Assembly: GCF_049341845.1 (NCBI RefSeq)
Contig: NZ_JBMPIT010000003.1
Location: 1 to 64,000 of the forward strand
Direction: 5' to 3'
From: Curtobacterium guangdongense
GTDB taxonomy: Bacteria; Actinomycetota; Actinomycetes; Actinomycetales; Microbacteriaceae
DNA length: 64,000 bases
Each line of letters begins with the position of its first letter. Positions within the stretch are counted from its first letter, which is position 1. A model generated the notes under the pieces. The model was not told the origin of the DNA. It searched no databases and saw nothing but the letters and a program-made list of their open reading frames with translations. Positions 15,287-22,163 of this stretch are shown piece by piece. The position numbers and the translations under genes were made by a program.

Positions 15287-17056
15287 GTGGCCGAGTTCGA
15301 GATCCGGTTCGACAAGCTGGACCAGCCGGAGTTCGACCGCGTGGTCGAAGGGGTGATCACTGCGGAGTTCAACGGTCAGGGGTACCGGGCGCAGCCTCTC
15401 GACGGTCGTGGCGGCGACGGCGGCGTTGACATCGGCGTGTGGAACATGGACCGCCACCTCGTCCGCGTCTTTCAGCTGAAGTGCTACCCCGAGGGATTCT
15501 CCGGGATGTGGAAGCCCCGACGTCGGAAGGTCCAGGACTCGTTCGACGCAGCATGGAAAAACCATCGCCCGAAGCACTGGACGCTGGTCATCCCCAGCAA
15601 CCCCTCCCGGGAGGAGCGGGACTTCGTCCTCGGGCTCCGCGGCGACCGTAACATGCAGGTGGACATCATTGGCCGGGCGGACCTCGACAACCTCCTCGGC
15701 AAGCACTCTCACCTGCTGGAGATATTCGCCGCTGACCGCGTCCTGCGATTCGCGCAGGCGCTAGGCAAGCCGGAGGAAGCTCTCACCCACCGTGATCACC
15801 TCGGCGTCGTCCTCGATCGGGTTCGCGGCCGCGTGAACGCGCAGAGCCCACACTGGGGGTGGGGTTACAACGTCGACGTGCACGGGAACCAGATGCACTA
15901 TCTGGTCGCCAAGCACCCCGACGCGCACATCGCCGAGCCGTTGGCGATGAACATGACCGCGACGTTCTCGGAGGAAACGGAAGAACTGCAGGAACGCTTC
16001 GACCGCGCGATGAGGTTCGGGGTGGCGGAAACGATCGTGCTGCCCCACAGCGTCGTTCCGTCGGTGACGCACACCGGCGCCTCCTGGTTCGCTGGCGAGA
16101 CGCAGGTCTCGGAAGTACATCTCGTCCCCTCGGACGCCGGTGCAGGCACTCCAGTCGATCTCGTGGCCGAAGACGCGAATGGGGTCCGAATCGGCTCCAT
16201 TTCTGGCACCGTCAAGCGGTTCACACAGGGCCCTGATGGAGGACAGCTCATCGTTGACATGAAGGGCGGCCTCACGGCGCACTGGGTCATCCCAACAGCC
16301 CCAGGCGCCCCGCCGCAGGACGTCACGTTCATCACGACCAGTGCTGGGGTGCCAGTCCGTGACGTGAGGCTTCTGACGAGGTTCATGAGCCGCTTCGACA
16401 TCGCACACCATGTCATCATCCGGGTGGACCGCAAGGACTTCGCAGCGTTCAACCTCGGCAGCGGCGACCGCCACGAGCCCGACCCAGCCTTCGTGGCGTT
16501 CCTCGAAGACCTCGTGGTCATCGAAGACGAGCTCGACGTTCAGTTCACCTTCCCGGCAGGCGGTGTGTCTACTGCAGACCGACGTTGGGCGGCAACGTTC
16601 CGCGAGATACTTCGAGGGAGGGCCGTGCCGATGCCGTCCGTCGACGGCTACAACATGACCCTTGACGGCCGGTACGACGATGAGCTCCTTGCTCGACTGC
16701 GCAGCGGCCGTGGACGCTGGTTCGCCAGGCAGCCGCAGTTCGTGCACGAACTCCTCGGCGTTGACCTCGTCGTCCCAGACGTCGTCATCTACCAACACGA
16801 AGCTGCGGTCGTGGACGGAGACACCCATGCGCAAGAACTTCTGGCCGGGCGGGGCGAGGGACGCGTCGCCCACGTTGCAAGCGACAAGGGCTACCCGTGG
16901 CTCATCTACAAGCGCCACCCGGTCACCGGCGGGCCCGACGCTCCGCCGCTGGCGGAGTGGGGCGTCGTCGACGTCTCGGAGCACCCCGGTCTCCCCGCAT
17001 TGAAGGAGCGTTGGGCTGCTGATGAGGTCCGTCTTCCGGTCGCCCCACCCGGCTAG
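15287..17056 (+). CDS. Mrr-like restriction endonuclease-fold protein
   Basis: A 589-residue protein with an N-terminal PD-(D/E)xK nuclease domain of the Mrr type: GRGGDGGVDIG at 40-50 holds the catalytic Asp48, and FQLK at 62-65 supplies the Q-x-K pair. The segment around KVQDSFDAAWKNHRP resembles other standalone restriction-like proteins. The remaining roughly 450 residues are unrecognised and could be a sensor or target-recognition region. GTG 15287 has GGGAGGGG 6 bases upstream. GC content is visibly lower than in flanking genes. It stands alone on the plus strand next to the PRTase/DprA cluster. A role in restriction of foreign DNA is inferred. Confidence 0.72.
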   Translation: MAEFEIRFDKLDQPEFDRVVEGVITAEFNGQGYRAQPLDGRGGDGGVDIGVWNMDRHLVRVFQLKCYPEGFSGMWKPRRRKVQDSFDAAWKNHRPKHWTLVIPSNPSREERDFVLGLRGDRNMQVDIIGRADLDNLLGKHSHLLEIFAADRVLRFAQALGKPEEALTHRDHLGVVLDRVRGRVNAQSPHWGWGYNVDVHGNQMHYLVAKHPDAHIAEPLAMNMTATFSEETEELQERFDRAMRFGVAETIVLPHSVVPSVTHTGASWFAGETQVSEVHLVPSDAGAGTPVDLVAEDANGVRIGSISGTVKRFTQGPDGGQLIVDMKGGLTAHWVIPTAPGAPPQDVTFITTSAGVPVRDVRLLTRFMSRFDIAHHVIIRVDRKDFAAFNLGSGDRHEPDPAFVAFLEDLVVIEDELDVQFTFPAGGVSTADRRWAATFREILRGRAVPMPSVDGYNMTLDGRYDDELLARLRSGRGRWFARQPQFVHELLGVDLVVPDVVIYQHEAAVVDGDTHAQELLAGRGEGRVAHVASDKGYPWLIYKRHPVTGGPDAPPLAEWGVVDVSEHPGLPALKERWAADEVRLPVAPPG

Positions 17057-17066
17057 CAAACGGAAC

Positions 17067-17092
17067 GGCCCGCAGGAGCGTTCCTACGGGCC
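17067..17092 (+). terminator. Hairpin between convergent nuclease and PRTase genes
   Basis: GGCCCG pairs with CGGGCC around an inner AGGA/TCCT stem with one C-A mismatch and a short loop, 11 bases after the nuclease stop. It probably terminates the nuclease transcript. Confidence 0.6.
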
Positions 17093-17140
17093 ATTCTGCT
17101 GTCGGTGCGTTACTCGGCGTCGACGGTGCGGCTGCCGCCG

Positions 17141-17887
17141 TCATGGAGCAGCGCACAAGGTGCCTGTCACCGGGCAGACGTCCGGTCGCCACTGTGGCGG
17201 CGGCGACGTGCTGAATAGCTGGCCAGTCGGCGCCCAGCTTCCATTGACCCAGCGACCTATGACCATGATGGTTATTTCCGTCGCCCCGGCGCGTCGAGCT
17301 GCGACTGCGGTGGCCTGAGCGGATGAGCCTGTCGTCCATGTGTCGTCGAACACGATCACGTGCTGACCGCGCAAGTCATCATCGATACGCAGCGAGTCCG
17401 GATCGACCTCCCGGGCTCTGGCGGGCCGAGTTCTAACCGGCGTGACGATGGGCAACCCGAAGTACTTAGCCAGCTCGAGCAGAGGATGCCCTTCGTGCCG
17501 GGGTGCTGCCCCTGACGGCACAGGGATGACTGCCGTGGGAAGAGCGTCTGAGGCCATGGTGACGCAGCGTCTGTGACGATAAATTGAGTACCACACGACG
17601 TAGCTGAGGCGGACACCCGCCACCCCGCCCGCTCGCTCGCCGTCCTTGTACTGCCGCAGATCGTAGCGAACCTGCCGACTCACCTGGTCAGATGCGTAGG
17701 TCAGCGGCACCACACGATCCGCGAGCGCGTTTCCCCAGCGCGCGATATGACTCTCGCAAACTCGGCAGCGCAGCAGGCCGCCTGTTGGCTCCGCACAGAC
17801 CGCGCACGTCACCCCCGGGATTCGAATCGGATTGACTAGCAGCGAAGGCAGCAGGCTTAGTGCGTACTCTTCCTGGGTTGAGGCCAC
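17141..17887 (-). CDS. ComF-like phosphoribosyltransferase, first copy
   Basis: A 248-residue protein with an N-terminal zinc-ribbon pattern (Cys28, Cys31, Cys41, Cys44) and a type I phosphoribosyltransferase domain. VIPVPSG at 119-125 and the PRPP loop VIVFDDTWTTGSS at 177-189 are clear. ComF relatives have the same layout. The C-terminus adds a cysteine-containing tail (VCPVTGTLC). The only reasonable start is GTG 17887, 2 bases after the stop of the DprA-like gene, with no ribosome-binding site, so it probably depends on translational coupling. Base composition is lower in GC than the surrounding genome. Confidence 0.78.
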   Translation of the reverse strand: MASTQEEYALSLLPSLLVNPIRIPGVTCAVCAEPTGGLLRCRVCESHIARWGNALADRVVPLTYASDQVSRQVRYDLRQYKDGERAGGVAGVRLSYVVWYSIYRHRRCVTMASDALPTAVIPVPSGAAPRHEGHPLLELAKYFGLPIVTPVRTRPARAREVDPDSLRIDDDLRGQHVIVFDDTWTTGSSAQATAVAARRAGATEITIMVIGRWVNGSWAPTGQLFSTSPPPQWRPDVCPVTGTLCAAP

Positions 17888-17889
17888 GT

Positions 17890-18792
17890 CTACATTGCCG
17901 AAGGTGCAGGAGTGTGCGACCGTGCGAGGAGCGCCGACACCGCGAGCCTCACACCATCTGGACTCGAAGCAACCTCGACGTTATAGCCACCATCTGCATA
18001 CTTTCGCCCCCAGGTTGTGTTCTCCACAACTTGCGACGTGAGCACCAGTGGTCGACCATGCTTCACTGCAGCGTCCGCCTGGATACGCGTGCCGGACTTT
18101 TCTGCGGCTTCGACGATCACGGTTACAGAGCTATACGCGCTCATTACGATGTTCCGTTGCGGGAAACTCTGTCTGGTTGGACTCGCATCAGGAAGGAATT
18201 GCGATATGAGCAGCCCTGAGGAAGCAATCTGCTCTTGGAGGTCGCGATGCTCGGCCGGGTAGACGCGATTGATTCCATTGCCTAGAACCGCCACCGTCCG
18301 ACCTCCAGCGTCGAGAGCGGCCGCGTGCGCACTACCGTCTACTCCGCGTGCGAGACCGGACACCACCGTCACGCCGTCATCCACGAGCAGGCGGGCAGTT
18401 CTACCGGTGAATCGCAATCCCGCATCCGACACGCCCCTGCTCCCCACGAGAGCCGCGGACCGTTCGTCATCCGCAACGCGGCCCTTGGCGAACAGCAGTA
18501 CCGGATAGTCGAAGACTGCCGCCAGTTGAGCTGGGTACTTCTCAGCGAAGGGACTGAGGAGCGAGATTCCAGCCGTCTGCCATCGTTCTAGATCTGCAGC
18601 GGCAAGGGCAAGCAAATCTGACCTATCCTCAGGCACGAGCGCTGACCCGTCGCCATGGCGAAGGACGTCGAGCGGGGTGAGGTCAGCTTCGAACAGCGGC
18701 CGCAGCTGGGACGGCTTGTACCGACGGTCTCCATGAAAGAGCAGCGCCACAAGCGCAGCAAGCTGCTCGCAGTCCTTCGTGGCCGTCGTCAT
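17890..18792 (-). CDS. DprA/Smf-like protein of the SLOG fold
   Basis: A 300-residue DprA/Smf homologue. Recognisable blocks are VGSRGVSDAG (116-125), SGLARGVDGSAH (145-156), VLGNGINRVYPAEH (169-182) and FPQRN (210-214). DprA loads RecA on incoming single-stranded DNA during transformation. Here two hallmark stretches deviate: FPQRNIVMS replaces the usual FPxRNRIIA, and SGTRIQA replaces SGSLITA. It also lacks the C-terminal winged helix. ATG 18792 is chosen over an upstream GTG. It lies between two ComF-like PRTase genes in an island rather than between topA and rnhB-type housekeeping genes, so I read it as an accessory SLOG protein, not the housekeeping dprA. Confidence 0.8.
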   Translation of the reverse strand: MTTATKDCEQLAALVALLFHGDRRYKPSQLRPLFEADLTPLDVLRHGDGSALVPEDRSDLLALAAADLERWQTAGISLLSPFAEKYPAQLAAVFDYPVLLFAKGRVADDERSAALVGSRGVSDAGLRFTGRTARLLVDDGVTVVSGLARGVDGSAHAAALDAGGRTVAVLGNGINRVYPAEHRDLQEQIASSGLLISQFLPDASPTRQSFPQRNIVMSAYSSVTVIVEAAEKSGTRIQADAAVKHGRPLVLTSQVVENTTWGRKYADGGYNVEVASSPDGVRLAVSALLARSHTPAPSAM

Positions 18793-18960
18793 GGAAGCAC
18801 CGTACACACATCCCCCGACGTCAGGACCTCAGCCATGGTTCCAGTGTCGCACGTCCGAGTCGTCCACGATTCCGTGCCCGAACACGTCGGGCTGACGACC
18901 TGCAGAGTCTCGCAAGGACACGTTATCTCCGCTCGCATTCGCGATCCGGAGCAGGAGCGC

Positions 18961-18976
18961 GGCCGGCCGGCCGGCC
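18961..18976. repeat. (GGCC)4 microsatellite in the gap between dprA-like and second PRTase gene
   Basis: Four perfect GGCC units in a 227-base intergenic stretch (18793-19019). I see no convincing gene in this gap. The repeat is self-complementary and could form a hairpin. Confidence 0.6.
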
Positions 18977-19019
18977 GGCCAGGTCAGGATCGACGCCCGC
19001 GCCCGGTGGCGCCATGGCG

Positions 19020-19847
19020 TCACATCTGGGCGCACAGGACGCACTCCGTGAAATTCCAGCCTCGTGCTTCAACCTCCGCGAATACCTCGCCCCCTCGCCC
19101 TATGACGTAGCCGCGATTGATCTGTCTGCCCAGCACCAGGCCAACCACCCGCCGCGCACCAGCCCTTTTCAAAGCTGCGGCCGAGCTAGATAGCGAGGAC
19201 CCCGAAGTCCATAGATCGTCCAGCAGGACCACGGTCCGATCACGGACGTTACACGTCACCGTGTAAGCGTCGGGGTTGACCAGCTGTTGGGTCGGCTTCG
19301 GTCCTGGACGAGGAACGGAGCGGTTCCGCTCAATGACATCGTTGCGCCAGGCGAACGAGTCCTCAGCCTCAACAGCAGTCAGGAGGTCATGAATGTGATC
19401 GAAGCTGCGCGTCTCGTCGTCTGCCGGCACCCAGGTGTAGAGCGCGTCCGGACCCGCCACCGTGCGCACGCAGTCACCGTGCCGGTCCAGGCCCTCCCAA
19501 AGAAGAGTGGCAAGCGGCGCCCGCGTCCACGAGTTACCAAAGTCCTTGTAATGCTTGATGAGACTTTCGAGCCCAGAATCAGTGCTGTACGAGATTGGCA
19601 CCAAGTAATCAACGAGAGCCGCCTGCTCGCGGCAGTGAAAGCAGAGCGGCCAGTAGCTGCCGTCATATCGTCCTGCGACAGGAGAGCCACATTTACGACA
19701 GGTCCCCGCGGGGTGCGGTAGAAAATCGTGGATGAGCCCCTCTTCGACCAGCCAGGCTACCCAGGTGTCTGTGCTGTTTGGATCACGCGAGCCATCGCGG
19801 GTCCAGCTGGGCGCTCGAGAGAAGCTTCGGTATTGAGCTGATGCCAC
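19020..19847 (-). CDS. ComF-like phosphoribosyltransferase, second copy
   Basis: A 275-residue protein built like the PRTase at 17141-17887: zinc-ribbon cysteines (Cys50, Cys53, Cys69, Cys72), a middle domain, a PRPP loop VVLLDDLWTSGSS at 206-218 and a C-terminal CVLC pair. The two share the unusual DDxWT(T/S)GSS form of the loop and a GRxxN motif after it, suggesting an old duplication or co-evolved partners. The start is uncertain: GTG 19847 has AGAGGA 6 bases upstream, with ATGs at 19853 and 19880 as alternatives. The gene precedes the DprA-like gene by 227 bases on the same strand. Confidence 0.75.
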   Translation of the reverse strand: MASAQYRSFSRAPSWTRDGSRDPNSTDTWVAWLVEEGLIHDFLPHPAGTCRKCGSPVAGRYDGSYWPLCFHCREQAALVDYLVPISYSTDSGLESLIKHYKDFGNSWTRAPLATLLWEGLDRHGDCVRTVAGPDALYTWVPADDETRSFDHIHDLLTAVEAEDSFAWRNDVIERNRSVPRPGPKPTQQLVNPDAYTVTCNVRDRTVVLLDDLWTSGSSLSSSAAALKRAGARRVVGLVLGRQINRGYVIGRGGEVFAEVEARGWNFTECVLCAQM

Positions 19848-20010
19848 AGTCATTCCTCTTCGAAGATGGCGGATCCTCATATCCTATCTTGATTGCGCCA
19901 ACTCGTCAGCACCGTCTCGCGCGTCCCGGCCGCGACCATCGCCGGAGACCGCAATCGCTCCGCTTGGCGCCGATAACGCTCATTCGGTCAGCATCGCGTA
20001 CAGATCGCCC

Positions 20011-20035
20011 CGAGCTCCGCCTCCAGGATTCGAAC
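20011..20035. repeat. Duplicated 3' end of tRNA-Gln, attachment-site-like
   Basis: A 25-base sequence identical to 20314-20338, which holds the 3' end of the tRNA-Gln gene from the T-loop to the acceptor stem plus 4 flanking bases. Such copies mark integration by tyrosine recombinases into tRNA genes. It lies in the 470-base gap between the second PRTase gene and the tRNA; no integrase or other gene is visible in that gap. Confidence 0.75.
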
Positions 20036-20234
20036 AAGGCCATCCGGACCCGTGCAGAGCGATCCTCGTTCGCCCGCCAGGCACACGGGATCACGATCGA
20101 GATCGCCGCGAACCCGCGCGATTCGGCAGCGATCGGAGCAGCAGCACTCGTCCTGCAGAGTTCTGTGGCGCCCGGCCACGGTCCGGTGCTCTCCGCGTGA
20201 ACCGTGGTACTCGATGACAGGCGTGCCGTACGAC

Positions 20235-20257
20235 GCAAGTGCGTTCGACGCACTTGC
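20235..20257 (-). terminator. Hairpin downstream of tRNA-Gln
   Basis: Perfect 9-bp arms (GCAAGTGCG and complement) with a 5-base loop lie 61 bases past the tRNA 3' end on its transcribed strand. A terminator is the simplest reading. It also lies between the two att-like repeats. Confidence 0.6.
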
Positions 20258-20313
20258 AGAACCCAGCGAGTACACCGAACCGACTCCGTCAACAGGCCGG
20301 CCAGCCGTGGGAG

Positions 20314-20338
20314 CGAGCTCCGCCTCCAGGATTCGAAC
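20314..20338. repeat. att-like repeat inside the tRNA-Gln gene
   Basis: The second copy of the 25-base direct repeat, overlapping the tRNA 3' end at 20318. Its distance to the first copy is 303 bases. Confidence 0.75.
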
Positions 20339-20389
20339 CCGGACCTAACGGCACCAAAGGCCGTCGTGCTGCCATTACACCAAGGCGGA
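20318..20389 (-). tRNA. tRNA-Gln (anticodon TTG)
   Basis: 72 bases on the minus strand. The acceptor stem TCCGCCT pairs with AGGCGGA, the discriminator base is G, the D-arm region follows, and the anticodon stem ACGGC/GCCGT encloses loop CTTTGGT with anticodon TTG. The T-arm contains GGTTCGAATCC. CCA is not encoded. The gene borders the accessory island and serves as its probable integration site. Confidence 0.95.
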
Positions 20390-20466
20390 ACGCCCACGGA
20401 GGGCCCGTCCATCCTCCCATGACCGGAACGGTGGCCGTGCGCGCGGCGTTCGGCCAAGATGGGGGG

Positions 20467-20961
20467 ATGCCGCATGAGGACGAGGTCGACCGGATCGTCG
20501 CGGCGTGGGGGCGGCAGCGCGACGACCTCGACTTCGCGCCACTGCAAGTGCTGTCACGGGTGGACCGGCTCGCCAGGCACCTCGACCGTGCACGTCGGGC
20601 GGCGTTCGACGCGAGCGGCATGGAGCCGTGGGAGTTCGACGTGCTGTCGGCACTGCGGCGTGCGGGTGCGCCCTACGAACTGAGCCCGAAGACGCTCCTC
20701 CAGCAGACCCTGGTGTCGAGCGGCACGATGACGAACCGGGTGGACCGACTGACGGCACGCGGGCTCGTGGCGCGACGGACCGACCCGAAGGACGGCCGCG
20801 GCATCCTGGTGTCGCTGACCGATGCCGGTCGGAGCGCGGTGGACTCGGCGATCGCGGACCTGCTCGGCGCGGAGCGGGACATCCTCGCCGGGGTGTCCGA
20901 CGACGAGCAGCACCAGTTGGCTGGTCTCCTCCGGCGGCTCATCCTGGGGCTCGGCGACTAG
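20467..20961 (+). CDS. MarR-family transcriptional regulator
   Basis: A 164-residue winged-helix regulator with helices LSPKTLLQQTLVSSGTMTNR and a wing ending in RRTDPKDGRGILVSLT. The start is ATG 20467 preceded by a G-run; an in-frame ATG at 20419 would add 16 residues. It is the first chromosomal gene beyond the tRNA. Its stop overlaps that of the convergent acetyltransferase by 4 bases (CTAG). Target and ligand are unknown. Confidence 0.87.
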   Translation: MPHEDEVDRIVAAWGRQRDDLDFAPLQVLSRVDRLARHLDRARRAAFDASGMEPWEFDVLSALRRAGAPYELSPKTLLQQTLVSSGTMTNRVDRLTARGLVARRTDPKDGRGILVSLTDAGRSAVDSAIADLLGAERDILAGVSDDEQHQLAGLLRRLILGLGD

Positions 20962-21548
20962 ACCAGACGCACCGGAGGCTCGAGCCACTCGCGGGCGAGC
21001 GCGGACATGACGATCTCGTCATGGAAGCGACCGTCGTGGAAGGTGGCGTCTCGTCGCACGCCCTCCTGTTGGTACCCGGACCGCGCGTACACGGCTCGCG
21101 CACGATCGTTGAACGCGTGGACGCGGATCTCGATGCGGTTGAGGCCCATCTCGCGGAACCCGTAGGCGGTGACGAGTCGGACCACCTCCGTCCCGTAGCC
21201 CTGGTCGACGTGCTCGCTCCCGATCATCACGGCGAGGGTGGCGGCACGGACGGGGAGGGTCGCGCCGAAGAGCGTCACGTGGCCGACGAGGCTCCCGGAC
21301 GAGCGGTCGACGACGCTGAACCCGACGGATCCGCCGCCGCCGTTGCCGCTCCAGCCGCGGAACTGCTCGGCGATCGGTTCGGTCGGCCGGGGTCGCACGA
21401 TGACCTGCTGCAGCACGGCCCACTCCGGGTCCTGCCACCAGCGCACCAGGTCGGGCAGGTCGCCGTCCTCGAGTGCGCGGAGCCGGACCCGGTCCCCCTC
21501 GAGCAGCGTCGCTCCGTACCGTTGCGCATCGGCCCCGTTCCACGTCAT
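20958..21548 (-). CDS. GNAT-family N-acetyltransferase
   Basis: A 196-residue GNAT of the RimJ/RimL-like type: RVRLRALEDGDLPDLVRWW at the N-terminus, the acetyl-CoA loop region DQGYGTEVVRLVTAYGF, and NRIEIRVHAFNDRARAVYAR near the C-terminus. ATG 21548 starts close to the first domain strand; an upstream ATG at 21602 is possible but adds a shadow-like segment. The acceptor substrate cannot be told. Confidence 0.83.
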   Translation of the reverse strand: MTWNGADAQRYGATLLEGDRVRLRALEDGDLPDLVRWWQDPEWAVLQQVIVRPRPTEPIAEQFRGWSGNGGGGSVGFSVVDRSSGSLVGHVTLFGATLPVRAATLAVMIGSEHVDQGYGTEVVRLVTAYGFREMGLNRIEIRVHAFNDRARAVYARSGYQQEGVRRDATFHDGRFHDEIVMSALAREWLEPPVRLV

Positions 21549-21634
21549 GCCTCGACTCTGCCAGAGCGGACGAGCGCCCGGACCGGCGAGCGCCGGCGTC
21601 ACGACCGGTCGGCACCGCGACTAGTCTCCGGCGC

Positions 21635-22072
21635 ATGCACGCCATCACCCTCGCCGTCGCCGACCTCGAGCGATCGGCTGCGTTCTACACCGCGCTCTTC
21701 GGCTCCGAGGGCAGCAGCATCATCGGCACCGAGTACGCCCCGACCGACACCGCCGCGGGTGGTGCGACGGCGATGTTCACGCTCGACGACGGGTTGATCG
21801 TGTCCGTCTACGGCCGGGACGACATGCGGAAGGACTCGAGCGTGGAACTCGGGACCGACCCGAGCGCCACGATCGGGCACTTCGTGGAGTCACGAGCCGA
21901 GGCCGACGCCTTCCTCGAGCGGGCGCGGGCAGCCGGCGCGACGATGCTCGAGCCGCCGTACACACGCCCGTGGGGCATGTACTCCGGCTTCTTCCAGGAC
22001 CCGGACGGTCACCTGTGGGAGGTCGTCGCGAACCCGGGCATGGGTGCGCCGTCCGACGCCACGCCCCAGTGA
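21635..22072 (+). CDS. VOC (glyoxalase/bleomycin resistance fold) protein
   Basis: A 145-residue single-domain vicinal-oxygen-chelate protein: ITLAVADLERSAAFYTALFG at the start and GFFQDPDGHLWEVVANP at the end, giving two beta-alpha-beta-beta-beta modules. No substrate can be inferred. It is monocistronic and followed by a long imperfect hairpin. Confidence 0.85.
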   Translation: MHAITLAVADLERSAAFYTALFGSEGSSIIGTEYAPTDTAAGGATAMFTLDDGLIVSVYGRDDMRKDSSVELGTDPSATIGHFVESRAEADAFLERARAAGATMLEPPYTRPWGMYSGFFQDPDGHLWEVVANPGMGAPSDATPQ

Positions 22073-22078
22073 GCCGCC

Positions 22079-22146
22079 GTTCGACGAACCGAAAGCACGT
22101 CGAACCATGTCGTTGCACGGTTCGGACTGCTTTCGGTTGGTCGAAC
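22079..22146. terminator. Long imperfect palindrome between convergent genes
   Basis: Arms of about 30 bases starting GTTCGACGAACCGAAAGCA pair with the complement ending at 22146, with a 3-base internal bulge. It lies between the VOC gene and the ABC-F gene, both ending here, and is a likely two-way terminator. It does not share the family A or B cores. Confidence 0.7.
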
Positions 22147-22163
22147 AGGCCCGCACCGCACCG

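Noticed and set aside
17890..18792. Housekeeping dprA of natural transformation
   Set aside because: Two signature segments are altered, the winged-helix domain is missing and the genes around it are accessory; still, I cannot exclude it without the rest of the genome.
18829..19044. Possible 71-residue minus-strand gene between the dprA-like and second PRTase genes
   Set aside because: It overlaps the PRTase C-terminus, includes the (GGCC)4 repeat, has no ribosome-binding site and no recognisable motif.
14958..20338. Complete prophage or integrative element
   Set aside because: No integrase, portal, terminase, relaxase or replication gene is visible; only att-like repeats and cargo-type genes.
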